Assembly (NCBI GenBank): GCA_031376385.1
Contig: JANMDQ010000026.1
Span: 30,425-94,424 of the forward strand
DNA from: Aquisediminimonas sp031376385
Lineage (GTDB): Bacteria > Pseudomonadota > Alphaproteobacteria > Sphingomonadales > Sphingomonadaceae
Direction: 5' to 3'
Length of the DNA: 64,000 nucleotides
The notes beneath the pieces were generated by a model that saw nothing but the letters and a program-made list of their open reading frames with translations, was not told the origin of the DNA and searched no databases. The first letter of the stretch is position 1, and each line of letters opens with the position of its first letter. A program made the translations under genes and the position numbers. Below are positions 25,946 to 34,761 of this stretch, one piece after another.

Positions 25946-27092
25946 GGCGGTGGCTGATCTGGTGACCTACGACAACGCTGGGTTCATTCACCAGTTCAAA
26001 CGCGGCGGCGATGGGCCATCGGTTGTTATCAAGGACTCTATCGACGTGGCTGGCTACGCTACTGGTATGGGTTCCCCAGCCTATGCCGATGCGAAAATCG
26101 CAAGCAAGGACGCCGCCTGCGTTGCGGCATTGATTGAAGCGGGCTTTTCCATTGTTGGCAAGTCGGTCCTCCACGAACTAGCTCTTGGTGCAACAGGCAT
26201 CAATGAATGGCAAGGCACAGCCTATAATAGCCGCTATCCAAACTATGTGCCCGGCGGTTCATCAAGCGGTTCGGCAACGCTGGTCGGCGCAGGCCTTGTC
26301 GATATCGGCGTGGGCACGGACACGGGAGGTTCGGTTCGCGTACCTGCGGGATGTTGCGGTGTTGTCGGGCTGAAGACAACTTTCGGCCTCATCGATCACG
26401 CGGGCGTATATCCCGCAACAACTACACTTGATTGTGTTGGGTTTTTTGCGCGAGACCCCGCTCTCATCGATCAATGCGTTGTGGCGTGTGCGCCGGAGGC
26501 TCCCCCGCCAAGGACGGATATCGGCTCAATCGGCCTACTTTCATTGCCTGGTGATGAAGACGCAAAGGCCGCTCTGGCCCAGTTTGGCACTGCGAGCGGC
26601 TGTGCGATCACCCCAGTCATCTTGAGTGAACTTGAAGAGGCGTTTGACGCAGGATTCACGATCTTAGCGGCAGAGGCGTGGGCAGGCGCGGGCCATTTGA
26701 CGGGTAAAGGCCTGCTCAATCCCGACCTGGAGGCACGGATGCTGGCATCTTCAACGATCACATCCGATCAGATCAACATAGCCGAGGCGCAACGTGTTCG
26801 CTTTCGCAGCGCCGTCGATCAGCTTTTGGACCAAGTTGACGTTATCGCCCTGCCAACTTTTTCGCAGTGCCCACCCACATTAGCGGAAGGCGCAATCGCG
26901 ACTTCCGGCGTTCCGCTGACGCGCTATGTCAGGCCGTTCAACCTCTCTGGCCATCCTGCGATCGCGATACCGCTGACCAACACCGCCGGAACACCGTCCA
27001 GTTTGCAGATCGTCGGCCGATACGGCGATGACCGCACGCTGTGTCACATCGCGCAGGCCATCATGCAATCGCTCCTAGAGCGCCCGAACTAG
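25932..27092 (+). CDS. Amidase signature family hydrolase (IacH/GatA-like)
   Basis: A 386-residue amidase. The Ser-cisSer-Lys triad is visible: Lys in VVIKDSIDVAGY, cis-Ser in PGGSSSGSATLVG, and nucleophile Ser in GTDTGGSVRVPAGCCG. It is shorter than GatA and lacks its C-terminal extension. It hydrolyses C-N bonds of amides or, in iac clusters (IacH), an amide intermediate of indole-3-acetate breakdown. It starts at GTG overlapping the IacB-like gene by 14 bp, so the three are co-translated. It ends tail-to-tail with the PPOX gene, sharing a CTAG. Indole-3-acetamide or another aryl amide is an alternative substrate. Confidence 0.83.
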   Translation: MGIVEAVADLVTYDNAGFIHQFKRGGDGPSVVIKDSIDVAGYATGMGSPAYADAKIASKDAACVAALIEAGFSIVGKSVLHELALGATGINEWQGTAYNSRYPNYVPGGSSSGSATLVGAGLVDIGVGTDTGGSVRVPAGCCGVVGLKTTFGLIDHAGVYPATTTLDCVGFFARDPALIDQCVVACAPEAPPPRTDIGSIGLLSLPGDEDAKAALAQFGTASGCAITPVILSELEEAFDAGFTILAAEAWAGAGHLTGKGLLNPDLEARMLASSTITSDQINIAEAQRVRFRSAVDQLLDQVDVIALPTFSQCPPTLAEGAIATSGVPLTRYVRPFNLSGHPAIAIPLTNTAGTPSSLQIVGRYGDDRTLCHIAQAIMQSLLERPN

Positions 27093-27745
27093 ACCTCGCC
27101 GCGCGCCAGCTGCTCTGCATATTCTTCCATCGTGATCTTGCCGCCGCGCTCCTCGGCACGGCCTTGTTGGTGTGCGGGCAGCGCATCCTGCACTTGGTCA
27201 ATTCGTTTCCATCCTGGAATCGGCGTTTCAACATCAGGCGCGGGCACAAATTTGGATTTCGCGACCCGTTGATATTTGTGAACATAGCGCGGGCAATTGG
27301 GATAGATTTCGCTGATGTTCACCTGAACTAGAAATTGAGCCTCGTGATAGCTTTCAAGCAACGGACCTTCAAAAATCAGTTCGGCGGTACCGTGAACGCG
27401 CAGCCGGTTGGGGCGTTCAAAATCGATAAACAACAGGCCGATCTTCTGCACCTCAGCGACATTGCCGGTGGTGTAGAATGTGCCATTGCCGTCATAAATT
27501 GGTATGGCCAGCGTGGCGTTATCGATGACCGTAACAAAGCCAATATCGCCGCCCTTGTAAGACACTGTCGGCTGACCAGCTGCATTCACGGTCGACACGA
27601 AAACCATGTCGCTGTTGGCGATCATCTGAACCTCTTGCGGTTGCAATTCTGGATGCATGACCTGCCCGGCGATCAGATCGGCAAGTCGGCGCGTGTCGAA
27701 CCGTTCCTGCAAATCGCGTTGTGATGGGGAATAATAATCTGACAT
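27089..27745 (-). CDS. Pyridoxamine 5'-phosphate oxidase (PPOX) family flavoprotein
   Basis: A 218-residue split-barrel FMN-binding protein: DMVFVSTVNAAGQPTVSYKG, DNATLAIPIYDGN, IGLLFIDFERPNRLRVHGTA and a C-terminal YVHKYQRV-x-KSKFVP segment, as in PPOX-like general stress and electron-transfer proteins. The family includes flavin reductases and F420 or FMN enzymes as well as PdxH. There is no PdxH-type substrate motif I can assert. It is transcribed with the nitrilase upstream (27-bp gap) and the AraC gene before that. GGAGGCAG precedes ATG 27745. It might supply reduced flavin to the monooxygenase at 24.4 kb, but that is only a guess from position. Confidence 0.72.
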   Translation of the reverse strand: MSDYYSPSQRDLQERFDTRRLADLIAGQVMHPELQPQEVQMIANSDMVFVSTVNAAGQPTVSYKGGDIGFVTVIDNATLAIPIYDGNGTFYTTGNVAEVQKIGLLFIDFERPNRLRVHGTAELIFEGPLLESYHEAQFLVQVNISEIYPNCPRYVHKYQRVAKSKFVPAPDVETPIPGWKRIDQVQDALPAHQQGRAEERGGKITMEEYAEQLARGEV

Positions 27746-27772
27746 GTCCGCTGCCTCCGATTTCAACTGCGA

Positions 27773-28717
27773 CTATTCGGTAATATAGCCGACAGCCTGC
27801 CTTGGACGGCGGTCAACTTCAAGTTTGAAAACGCTGAAATCATTATAGTGGCCTGTGATTTCATGGATCAGGCGGTGGGGCACAACCGCTGCCAGATCGC
27901 AATCTGCATAGGCAATGCCGGCCTTGCTCCGCAGGGGCTCACTGACCCACTTTCCGTCCGGTCCCATCACGCCCGAAATACAGTTCAAACTGTTTTCGGG
28001 GAAAGCTATGCCTAGTTTCTGTGCAACTTCGGGAACGCCAAATTCAGACACGCCGATTGAGAATAACTTCCCTTCATAAGCATGGGGGGCAACAGACAAG
28101 GTAAACTCCGTCTCGTCATTAAATTCACCACCGAGCAACGCCACTGAAGGAAAGTTTGCCACATGAATGCGCTCTCCCATGTCAAGCAGCGCGAACCGGG
28201 CGAGCGTGTTGATATTCTCGCCACAGCATAAAGTGCCTAGCCCGCCAAAAGGCGTATCAAACACACTGAGCGTCGATCCATCGCCGCCTGCCCAGGCCTG
28301 CTTTTCGCTGACGGTTGGAATGAGCTTGCGGTGTTTGCCCAACACCTGACCCTTGGGTCCGAAGACAACATTAGTGTTGTAAAGAGTGCCAATCCGTCCG
28401 GCATCGCGCTCTGTAATGCCAACCACAGCGGTAACGCCCAATTCGCCGCAGACTTTGGCAATGGCGGCAACTTCTGGTCCGTCCATCGATACGGCCTGAT
28501 CTTGCAGTGTCATTTGCCAGCCCATGGACTGGTTGAACGGAAGGGAGAAGACCCAATAAGGAAAGCCGGGTATGAAACTCTCTGGGAATGCGATGATGTC
28601 AGCGCCGCCCGCCGCTGCCGTGCGGAGCAACGCAATCACCTTGTCAGTGGTTGCCGCCCGGTCCATCCAGACCGGGCTTTCTTGCACTGCGGCGGCGCGA
28701 AATTTCGTTTCAGTCAT
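27773..28717 (-). CDS. Nitrilase (carbon-nitrogen hydrolase)
   Basis: A 314-residue nitrilase-superfamily enzyme with the full triad: Glu46 (AFPESFIPGFPYW), Lys131 (GKHRKLIPTVSE) and Cys165 (GTLCCGENIN). FPESFIPGFPYWVF and the C-W/G-E-N context are those of true nitrilases of branch 1 rather than of amidases. It turns a nitrile directly into the acid and ammonia, and usually forms a spiral oligomer. Next to iac-like genes, arylacetonitriles such as indole-3-acetonitrile are attractive substrates, though not proven. It lies 14 bp after the AraC gene and upstream of the PPOX gene in the same orientation. Confidence 0.88.
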   Translation of the reverse strand: MTETKFRAAAVQESPVWMDRAATTDKVIALLRTAAAGGADIIAFPESFIPGFPYWVFSLPFNQSMGWQMTLQDQAVSMDGPEVAAIAKVCGELGVTAVVGITERDAGRIGTLYNTNVVFGPKGQVLGKHRKLIPTVSEKQAWAGGDGSTLSVFDTPFGGLGTLCCGENINTLARFALLDMGERIHVANFPSVALLGGEFNDETEFTLSVAPHAYEGKLFSIGVSEFGVPEVAQKLGIAFPENSLNCISGVMGPDGKWVSEPLRSKAGIAYADCDLAAVVPHRLIHEITGHYNDFSVFKLEVDRRPRQAVGYITE

Positions 28718-28731
28718 TCAGGGGCCTGGTT

Positions 28732-29706
28732 CTAAAGTCGGGCTTCAGCAAGTGTGACGGACGGCTTTTGCCCAAAGCGCATCTTGTACAGTTTGGAGAA
28801 TTGACTGAAGTTGGCGAACCCAACCGCAAGAGCGGCTTCGCTCACTGATCTTGGCTTTACGCCTCGCTTTGCAAGATTTCGCCGCGCCGCATCAAGGCGC
28901 ATGTCACGCAGATAGCTCATCGGGCTGGTTCCGCGCCACCGCTGGAACCCATAGAATACGGTGCGAACACTCACGCCCGATGCATTCACGATGTCATCCA
29001 TTGAGATTTCATTCTCAAAATTCGCGCGGAACATGTCCTCAACCCGTTTCACATAATAGGGCGCGGGGTTGCTATTGTGCTGCGCCATTTCAGAAGAACA
29101 GCTATGTTCAACCTCAGTCAGCAACATCATGATTAGGCTCTGTTCGAGATGATAAGCCACGTGCTGATTGGCAAAAACACTCAATCCCGAAGACGGCGGG
29201 TTTTGCGGCAACTGCGCGAGATTACGGATCCAGTCGCTAATGCCAGGGTCCGCTGACAGGGCGTTAAAAATGACATCGGTCGCGGGCTTGCGGCCCAATA
29301 TTCTGCAAATCGCTTCGTCGATTTCCTTTTGCCCGATTCTGACGATGAACTGTTGGCAGCCACCCGTCCAATGCTCGGTGGCCTCTTGTTCGGGTTGCAG
29401 AATGAACACGCTTCCGGGATGCGCCGTGAAACTCTGCCGCCCACTGGTGACTTGGCAGGTGCCATCGACAACAAAGTGAAACGAGTGAAGAGCCGCCTTT
29501 TCAACCTTTCGAACTTTGAACGTATCTTTGTAATCGAGCTGGATCGAATGGATGATCAGACCGCCAACGTTTGAAATCTGGTGATCGAATGAGCAAAATC
29601 CTGGCCGGATATCAATTTCAAACTTTTGCGTTCCCGGGTCACTGAGGATGTGATCGCAGCACAGTGACAGGTCCGTCGTGTGGAATGCCTGAGTGGAAAA
29701 TGCCAT
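28732..29706 (-). CDS. AraC family transcriptional regulator
   Basis: A 324-residue regulator with an N-terminal AraC-binding-like domain (VVDGTCQVTSGRQSFTAHPG) and a C-terminal double HTH (ISMDDIVNASGVSVRTVFYG; VSEAALAVGFANFSQFSKLY). FYGFQRWRGTSPMSYLRDMR mirrors the AraC protein at 15.9-17.0 kb, suggesting paralogous regulators of related pathways. It heads a regulator-nitrilase-PPOX transcription unit, so it probably controls nitrile hydrolysis and perhaps the divergent neighbours. GGAGGCGGG precedes its ATG. The inducer is unknown; a nitrile or an aryl acid is a reasonable guess. Confidence 0.88.
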   Translation of the reverse strand: MAFSTQAFHTTDLSLCCDHILSDPGTQKFEIDIRPGFCSFDHQISNVGGLIIHSIQLDYKDTFKVRKVEKAALHSFHFVVDGTCQVTSGRQSFTAHPGSVFILQPEQEATEHWTGGCQQFIVRIGQKEIDEAICRILGRKPATDVIFNALSADPGISDWIRNLAQLPQNPPSSGLSVFANQHVAYHLEQSLIMMLLTEVEHSCSSEMAQHNSNPAPYYVKRVEDMFRANFENEISMDDIVNASGVSVRTVFYGFQRWRGTSPMSYLRDMRLDAARRNLAKRGVKPRSVSEAALAVGFANFSQFSKLYKMRFGQKPSVTLAEARL

Positions 29707-29810
29707 TGGTCTTGCCCGCCTCCTCTCGCCTCTATTCTCCAGAGTTTATCGAAGCGGCCCGACCCGCTCTATAAGTGGAGACCGATAGACCAAAGCATCA
29801 TGCATTCTGT

Positions 29811-31331
29811 TCAACTGAGGGCAAGCGACATTTTACGAGGCTTGCGCTTTCTCAGGGTGAAATGGATGGACGTGGAATCGCCGATCTTTGACTCCGCCCA
29901 TATTTCGCCGCCGTGCCCCGTGATAATCGATTTCGATAAGATCAGGCCGATCCCGAAGTTTTCTGTTTTCGTCGATGCTCGCGCTTGAAACAAGGTTTCG
30001 ATCTGGCCCTTGTCCATCCCGATGCCACGGTCGGAGACGGTAAACTGGATCAGATTGGCCCCATATTCCTTCACGAGAATGCTGACCTTTCTGCGTTCGG
30101 GCTCAACCGCTTCCATGGACTGTACGGCATTGAGGATGAGGTTCAGGATCACTTGGCCAATGAGTGTCTTGTCGCACCAGACAGACTGGTCCGTGGCTTT
30201 GATGTCGATTTCAATGATCGCGTTCCACTCTTTTGCCTGAAAAGTAATGAGGGATTCGATTTCGGCTAAAAGCTCTTCAACCTTCAGGATATGGCGGTTG
30301 ACGGTTCCTCGCGAGGTAAAATCGCGTGTGCTTTTCATGATGCGTGACGCGCGCTCGGCCTCAGCCCCAATCTGCCCTAACGCCCATTTGAGGTCAGCAT
30401 TCCCCGCCATTGCGTCCAATGTTCTGGCACAGCCCGCCGCATAATTCCGGATGGCTGCCACAGGTTGACCGAGCTCATGGGCAATAGCCGACCCCAATTC
30501 GGCAACGGTGCGATACCGCGCTAGATATTGCATCTCTTCCAGCCTCTGTTGCGCATCCCGCTGTGCCTCAACCCGTGCTGTTACATCGCGGAAGTTGATC
30601 AGATATCCGCCCACATCATCGTGATGCCTTAGATCTTTCATGCTCGCCTCATGATGGCGATAATGGCCGTCTGCGTGACGAATGCGATATTCGATAGTGA
30701 CTGTCGTATCGCTTTTCAGGGACAAGGTGCGAATATATTTCCGGAGCCGCTTAACGTCGTCAGGATGAATGAACAGATCAACCTTTTTGCCGCAAAACTC
30801 GTCCTCCGAATACCCCAATATGGAAAATATCGACGGCGCGGCATAGAGAACCAACCCATCAGAATCCGCAATTAGAGTGCCGCCAAATGAGTCTGTCAGC
30901 AGCCGACGGAGTTGCTCTTCGCGCCGCTGTGCAATCAATTCAGGCCCAATGTCTCTTATTTGTACGACGACCAGCTTACGCCCGTTCCAATCCGGCAACG
31001 GAAAAGCCGTGGCTTCAATCGGCAACTCTTCATCATTGCGGTTGCGAATGCGCCATTTTGCGGTTTCACGCCCCTGCCTTACGGCGGCCAGCATTTTTTC
31101 AATGGCACGGTCGCTGCCATATTCGATTGACCGCGACATCAGGTCGGCGAGTGTCAGCGAAGGCATTTCATCTTGAGCATAGCCGTGAAGGGCTGCCGCA
31201 GCTTCATTAGCCCAGATCACGTCGCCGGTATTGGCATCATGAATGATGGCACATTGTTCGGAGTTGTTGAAAATAGTCTCGAAATTTAGGCCGTGCGGCA
31301 TGGCTTCAGGCGCTGAATGCCGTATGGGCAC
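29811..31331 (-). CDS. PAS-domain sensor histidine kinase (FixL-like)
   Basis: A 506-residue soluble kinase without transmembrane helices. Two PAS domains occupy about residues 15-130 (NSEQCAIIHDANTGDVIW) and about 145-265 (FGGTLIADSDGLVLYAAPSI, with a YHHEA-type PAC). The H-box is VAELGSAIAHELGQPVAAI and the N-box NLILNAVQSME; the ATPase ends with DRGIGMDKGQ and FGIGLILSKSII. The G-S-A-I-A-H-E-L pattern is that of FixL/TodS-type HPK4 kinases. A cytosolic ligand, such as a pathway aromatic, is likely. It starts at GTG 2 bp after the response-regulator stop and is the last gene of the lower-pathway operon. Confidence 0.88.
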   Translation of the reverse strand: MPIRHSAPEAMPHGLNFETIFNNSEQCAIIHDANTGDVIWANEAAAALHGYAQDEMPSLTLADLMSRSIEYGSDRAIEKMLAAVRQGRETAKWRIRNRNDEELPIEATAFPLPDWNGRKLVVVQIRDIGPELIAQRREEQLRRLLTDSFGGTLIADSDGLVLYAAPSIFSILGYSEDEFCGKKVDLFIHPDDVKRLRKYIRTLSLKSDTTVTIEYRIRHADGHYRHHEASMKDLRHHDDVGGYLINFRDVTARVEAQRDAQQRLEEMQYLARYRTVAELGSAIAHELGQPVAAIRNYAAGCARTLDAMAGNADLKWALGQIGAEAERASRIMKSTRDFTSRGTVNRHILKVEELLAEIESLITFQAKEWNAIIEIDIKATDQSVWCDKTLIGQVILNLILNAVQSMEAVEPERRKVSILVKEYGANLIQFTVSDRGIGMDKGQIETLFQARASTKTENFGIGLILSKSIITGHGGEIWAESKIGDSTSIHFTLRKRKPRKMSLALS

Positions 31332-31333
31332 GG

Positions 31334-32008
31334 TTATGTGCGCCAGCTTGGCATGTGGTTCAAAACATCTTTCACCAAGGCAGCAACAGATGGCGTTCTG
31401 AATTTCCGCTTTATGCTTGTGCGGTGAACATCCACCGTTTTTTCGCTGATCCCCAGTTCATAGGCGATGATTTTGCTTTGCTTGCCGCGCACGACTTCGT
31501 GCAGCACCTCCACCTCTCGCCTCGATAGCGATTGAAAGCGCGCTTCGAAACCGCCGCCTTCCAGCTTGCGGGCATAGTCTTGCTCGGCGATGGCAAGGGC
31601 ACGCTTGATCAGCACCATCATATCCGAAGGATCATAGGGCTTTTCAATAAAATCAAACGCGCCGGCCTTAACCGCATTGACAGCCATGCTGAGCGTGCCG
31701 TTCGCGGTGACGAAAACGACCGGCCAAGCAATTTTGCGTTCCAAAATAATCTCATAGAGATCAAGCCCTGAGATTAGCGGCATCCTGACATCGATTACGA
31801 TGCAGCAAGGAAGTTCCGGATTAAAAGAGGCCAGAAAGGCCTCTGCTGATTGAAAGCATCGGGACTCGATATTGGAACCACTAAGCAACCACGCAAGCGA
31901 TGTTAAAATGCCCTCATCATCGTCAATCGCATAGACAATGGGTGTCACGCTGTGAGGGGTCGCTCCCTTGGAAAGCTGAGGCTGATTGAATGGGTTGAGG
32001 CTTGTCAC
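31334..32008 (-). CDS. Two-component response regulator, FixJ/NarL type
   Basis: A 224-residue regulator. The receiver has acidic DD near the start (IDDDEG), the phospho-acceptor Asp in CCIVIDVRMPLISG and Lys in FDFIEKPYDPSD. The LuxR-type HTH reads LSRREVEVLHEVVRGKQSKI with the following GISEKTVDVHRTSIKRK. This matches FixJ/StyR/TodT-like activators of catabolic genes. It overlaps the aldolase by 4 bp upstream and is followed by its kinase after 2 bp, so signal transduction is translated with the enzymes it probably controls. A palindromic site at 37184-37199 is a candidate target. Confidence 0.9.
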   Translation of the reverse strand: MTSLNPFNQPQLSKGATPHSVTPIVYAIDDDEGILTSLAWLLSGSNIESRCFQSAEAFLASFNPELPCCIVIDVRMPLISGLDLYEIILERKIAWPVVFVTANGTLSMAVNAVKAGAFDFIEKPYDPSDMMVLIKRALAIAEQDYARKLEGGGFEARFQSLSRREVEVLHEVVRGKQSKIIAYELGISEKTVDVHRTSIKRKFRTPSVAALVKDVLNHMPSWRT

Positions 32009-33042
32009 TGCGCTTCATCACGAGCGCGGGCGAGATCAAGGGCCACATCTACGATCATATCTTCCTGTCCGCCTACCATTTTTCGTTTGCCAACTTCCAC
32101 CAGGATTGACCGGGTGTCGAGACCATAATCGGAAGCCGCCTTTTCAGCATGGCGCAGGAAACTGGAATAGACCCCGGCATATCCCAGTGTGAGCGTTTCG
32201 CGATCAACGCGGACGGGCCTGTCTTGCAATGGACGCACCAGATCCTCGGCCGCATCCATCAGAGCAAACAAATCACAGCCATGGTTCCAACCGTAAATAT
32301 CAGCTGTGGCTATAAACACTTCAAGCGGGGCGTTGCCTGCCCCGGCCCCCATCCCTGCAAGCGACGCGTCCACCCGGCAAATCCCGTTCTGCACGGCGAT
32401 GACGGAATTGGCGACGCCGAGACTGAGGTTATGGTGGGCGTGAACGCCGCGTTGTGTTTCTGGCTTCAAAACTCTGTCATACGCTTGGCAGCGGGCAGCA
32501 TAATCATCCATCGTCATCGCGCCGCCACTATCAGTTACATAAACACAATGAGCTCCGTAACTTTCCATCAGCACCGCCTGCTGTGCCAGGGCGTCGGGCG
32601 GCGACATATGGCTCATCATTAGAAAGCCTGAGACGTCCATGCCCAGAGTGCGCGCTGCTTCGATATGCTGCTTACTCACGTCCGCCTCGGTGCAATGCGT
32701 TGCGATGCGGACGGAGCGCACGCCCATTTCATAGGCGTGTTTGAGATCGTGGATCGTGCCGATCCCGGGCAGCAGCAGCGTTGTCAGGATGCTGTGTTCC
32801 AGCACCTCAGCCACGGCCCCTATCCAATCCCAATCGGTATGCGCCCCAAACCCGTAGTTGAAGCTGGAGCCTTGCAGACCGTCCCCGTGCGCCACTTCAA
32901 TCGCATCGACCCCTGCCTTATCAAGCGCGGCTGCAATGGCGCGCACATGATCGAGGCCATATTGATGGCGGATCGCGTGCATCCCGTCACGCAGGGTTAC
33001 GTCCTGGATGTAGAGTTTCTGGGTGGCGGGATCAAAGCTCAT
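32005..33042 (-). CDS. 4-hydroxy-2-oxovalerate aldolase (MhpE/BphI/DmpG)
   Basis: A 345-residue DRE-TIM aldolase that splits 4-hydroxy-2-oxopentanoate to pyruvate and acetaldehyde, last but one step of the meta-cleavage route. VTLRDGMHAIRHQYGL at the N-terminus carries the catalytic Asp and His, GVHAHHNLSLGVANS the metal His pair, and ASLAGMGAGAGNAPLEVF is a diagnostic strand. It forms a channelling complex with the acylating acetaldehyde dehydrogenase, whose gene overlaps its start by 4 bp. Full length for the family. It overlaps the response regulator by 4 bp downstream. Confidence 0.95.
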   Translation of the reverse strand: MSFDPATQKLYIQDVTLRDGMHAIRHQYGLDHVRAIAAALDKAGVDAIEVAHGDGLQGSSFNYGFGAHTDWDWIGAVAEVLEHSILTTLLLPGIGTIHDLKHAYEMGVRSVRIATHCTEADVSKQHIEAARTLGMDVSGFLMMSHMSPPDALAQQAVLMESYGAHCVYVTDSGGAMTMDDYAARCQAYDRVLKPETQRGVHAHHNLSLGVANSVIAVQNGICRVDASLAGMGAGAGNAPLEVFIATADIYGWNHGCDLFALMDAAEDLVRPLQDRPVRVDRETLTLGYAGVYSSFLRHAEKAASDYGLDTRSILVEVGKRKMVGGQEDMIVDVALDLARARDEAQ

Positions 33043-33980
33043 GCGGCGGCTTGCTCGCGCATCCGCAGCGCGATTTTTTCCGCTGTTTTCATTGCAGCAG
33101 ATGTCATGATGTCGAGGTTTCCCGCATAGGCAGGCAGATAATGCGCGGCACCCTCAACTTCGATGAAAATAGTAACCTTCAGACCCGTGAAGCTTTCGCT
33201 CATCTCGGGAATGTGGAGCGGTTGATTGCCGCCAACCCGTTCGAACTGCACGGCTTGTTTTAATCGGTATCCGGGAACGTAGCTTTGCACCTGCGCGATC
33301 ATGGCTTCAATCGACGTTCGGATCGCATCCCGGTCAGCGTCGTCAGTCAGGCAGTAAACAGTGTCGCGCATAATAAGAGGCGGCTCTGCCGGGTTCAGCA
33401 CAATGATCGCTTTACCGCGCCGTGCGCCACCCACTGTCACAATGGCCGCGCTTGTCGTTTCGGTAAATTCATCAATGTTGGCACGGGTGCCTAGCCCGGC
33501 AGATTTCGATGCGATTGAGGCAACAATCTCTCCGTAATGCACGGGCGTCACGCGGTTTACAGCGGCAACGATCGGGATTGTCGCTTGCCCGCCGCAGGTT
33601 ACCATGTTGAGGTTGGGGGCATCAAGATACGCGTCGCCGTTGATCGGGGGAATGCAGTAGGGACCAATGGCCGCCGGGGTCAGATCGATAACGCGCTTCT
33701 GGTGGTGTTGGAGCACAGCATCATGATGTTTGTGTGCAGCGGCGGACGTCGCATCGAACACGATCTGTATGTCGCCGAAATCTGGCAGCGCAATCAACCC
33801 ATCAATGCCGCCCGCCGTGATCGGCACACCCATGGCTGCTGCGCGTTTGAGTCCATCTGAGTCTCGATCAATCCCCACAAAAGCTGCCATTTCAAGATCA
33901 TCAGAAAGCCGCATCACCTTGATCATCAAGTCAGTGCCGATGTTGCCAGAGCCAATGATCGCGACTTTTACTTTGGGCAT
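33039..33980 (-). CDS. Acetaldehyde dehydrogenase, acylating (MhpF/BphJ/DmpF)
   Basis: A 313-residue CoA-acylating dehydrogenase turning acetaldehyde, NAD and CoA into acetyl-CoA. The Rossmann motif is VAIIGSGNIGTDLMIKVM, and the active-site Cys is in VTCGGQATIPIVAAVNRV. It partners with the aldolase encoded next (4-bp overlap) so that the toxic aldehyde is passed directly. I place the start at ATG 33980 (MPKVKVAIIG), 1 bp after the hydratase stop; the longer frame to 34061 lies inside the hydratase. It is intact and typical in length. Confidence 0.95.
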   Translation of the reverse strand: MPKVKVAIIGSGNIGTDLMIKVMRLSDDLEMAAFVGIDRDSDGLKRAAAMGVPITAGGIDGLIALPDFGDIQIVFDATSAAAHKHHDAVLQHHQKRVIDLTPAAIGPYCIPPINGDAYLDAPNLNMVTCGGQATIPIVAAVNRVTPVHYGEIVASIASKSAGLGTRANIDEFTETTSAAIVTVGGARRGKAIIVLNPAEPPLIMRDTVYCLTDDADRDAIRTSIEAMIAQVQSYVPGYRLKQAVQFERVGGNQPLHIPEMSESFTGLKVTIFIEVEGAAHYLPAYAGNLDIMTSAAMKTAEKIALRMREQAAA

Positions 33981-33981
33981 A

Positions 33982-34761
33982 TCAGGCCGCTTCATAAGTG
34001 AATGATGCCGAACCCAACCCACCAATCGTTGCGCGGACATGATCACCGGGCTGGATCGCATACATCGGGCCCAGCGCGCCGCTCAACACGACATCGCCTT
34101 TACGCAAACCGTCGCCGCGTTTGGCCAGCGTCTGCGCAAGCCAAGTCAAGGCGTTGAGCGGATGGCCCATACACGCGGCCCCCGCGCCAATTGTCACAGT
34201 TTCGCCGTTCACCTCCAGCGCCATCCCGCACGTCCAAAGGTCCAGACCGTCCAGAGGCTTAGGGTCACTGCCCAGCACGAAAAAGGCTGATGATCCATTG
34301 TCAGCAACAGTATCGGCAAAAGTAATTTTCCAATCCTCAATCCGGCTGTCGACGATCTCGATTGCCGTCACGACTGATCCAACCGCTGCAGCAACCTGTT
34401 CGCGCGTAACCGCAGGATCATTCACATCGGCGGCCATGACGAACGCAACTTCGCCTTCGGCTTTGGGCTGCAACACGCGAGAAGGTAACAAACGACCACC
34501 ATCCGCAATGGCCATATCGTGAAACAAGACGCCAAAATCGGGCTGATCGACCCCCAATTGAAGCTGCACCGCCTTTGCCGTGAGCCCCACTTTACGGCCG
34601 ACGATCCTGCGTCCATCGCCCACCCACTGGCGCGTGTTAATCTGTTGAATAGCGTAGGCATTATCAACGTCTCGCGGATCAAGGGTATCCCGCATCGGCG
34701 GGACTGCGCCGGCCTGATAGGCGTTTCTCAACCGTTCAGCAGCAATTACATGGGCAGTCAT
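33982..34761 (-). CDS. 2-hydroxypenta-2,4-dienoate hydratase (MhpD/BphH-like)
   Basis: A 259-residue enzyme of the hydratase/4-oxalocrotonate decarboxylase branch of the FAH superfamily. It shows GRKVGLTAKAVQLQLGVDQP, PKAEGEVAFVMAADV with the E-x-E metal site, and MGHPLNALTWLAQTLAKRG near the C-terminus. It hydrates 2-hydroxypenta-2,4-dienoate to 4-hydroxy-2-oxopentanoate, the substrate of the aldolase two genes on. It overlaps the TIM-barrel gene by 4 bp upstream. The sequence would also fit an oxalocrotonate decarboxylase, but the neighbours favour the hydratase. Confidence 0.9.
   Translation of the reverse strand: MTAHVIAAERLRNAYQAGAVPPMRDTLDPRDVDNAYAIQQINTRQWVGDGRRIVGRKVGLTAKAVQLQLGVDQPDFGVLFHDMAIADGGRLLPSRVLQPKAEGEVAFVMAADVNDPAVTREQVAAAVGSVVTAIEIVDSRIEDWKITFADTVADNGSSAFFVLGSDPKPLDGLDLWTCGMALEVNGETVTIGAGAACMGHPLNALTWLAQTLAKRGDGLRKGDVVLSGALGPMYAIQPGDHVRATIGGLGSASFTYEAA

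Noticed and set aside
31411..31602. Short minus-strand frame within the response regulator
   Set aside because: It is an out-of-frame shadow of the LuxR-type domain.
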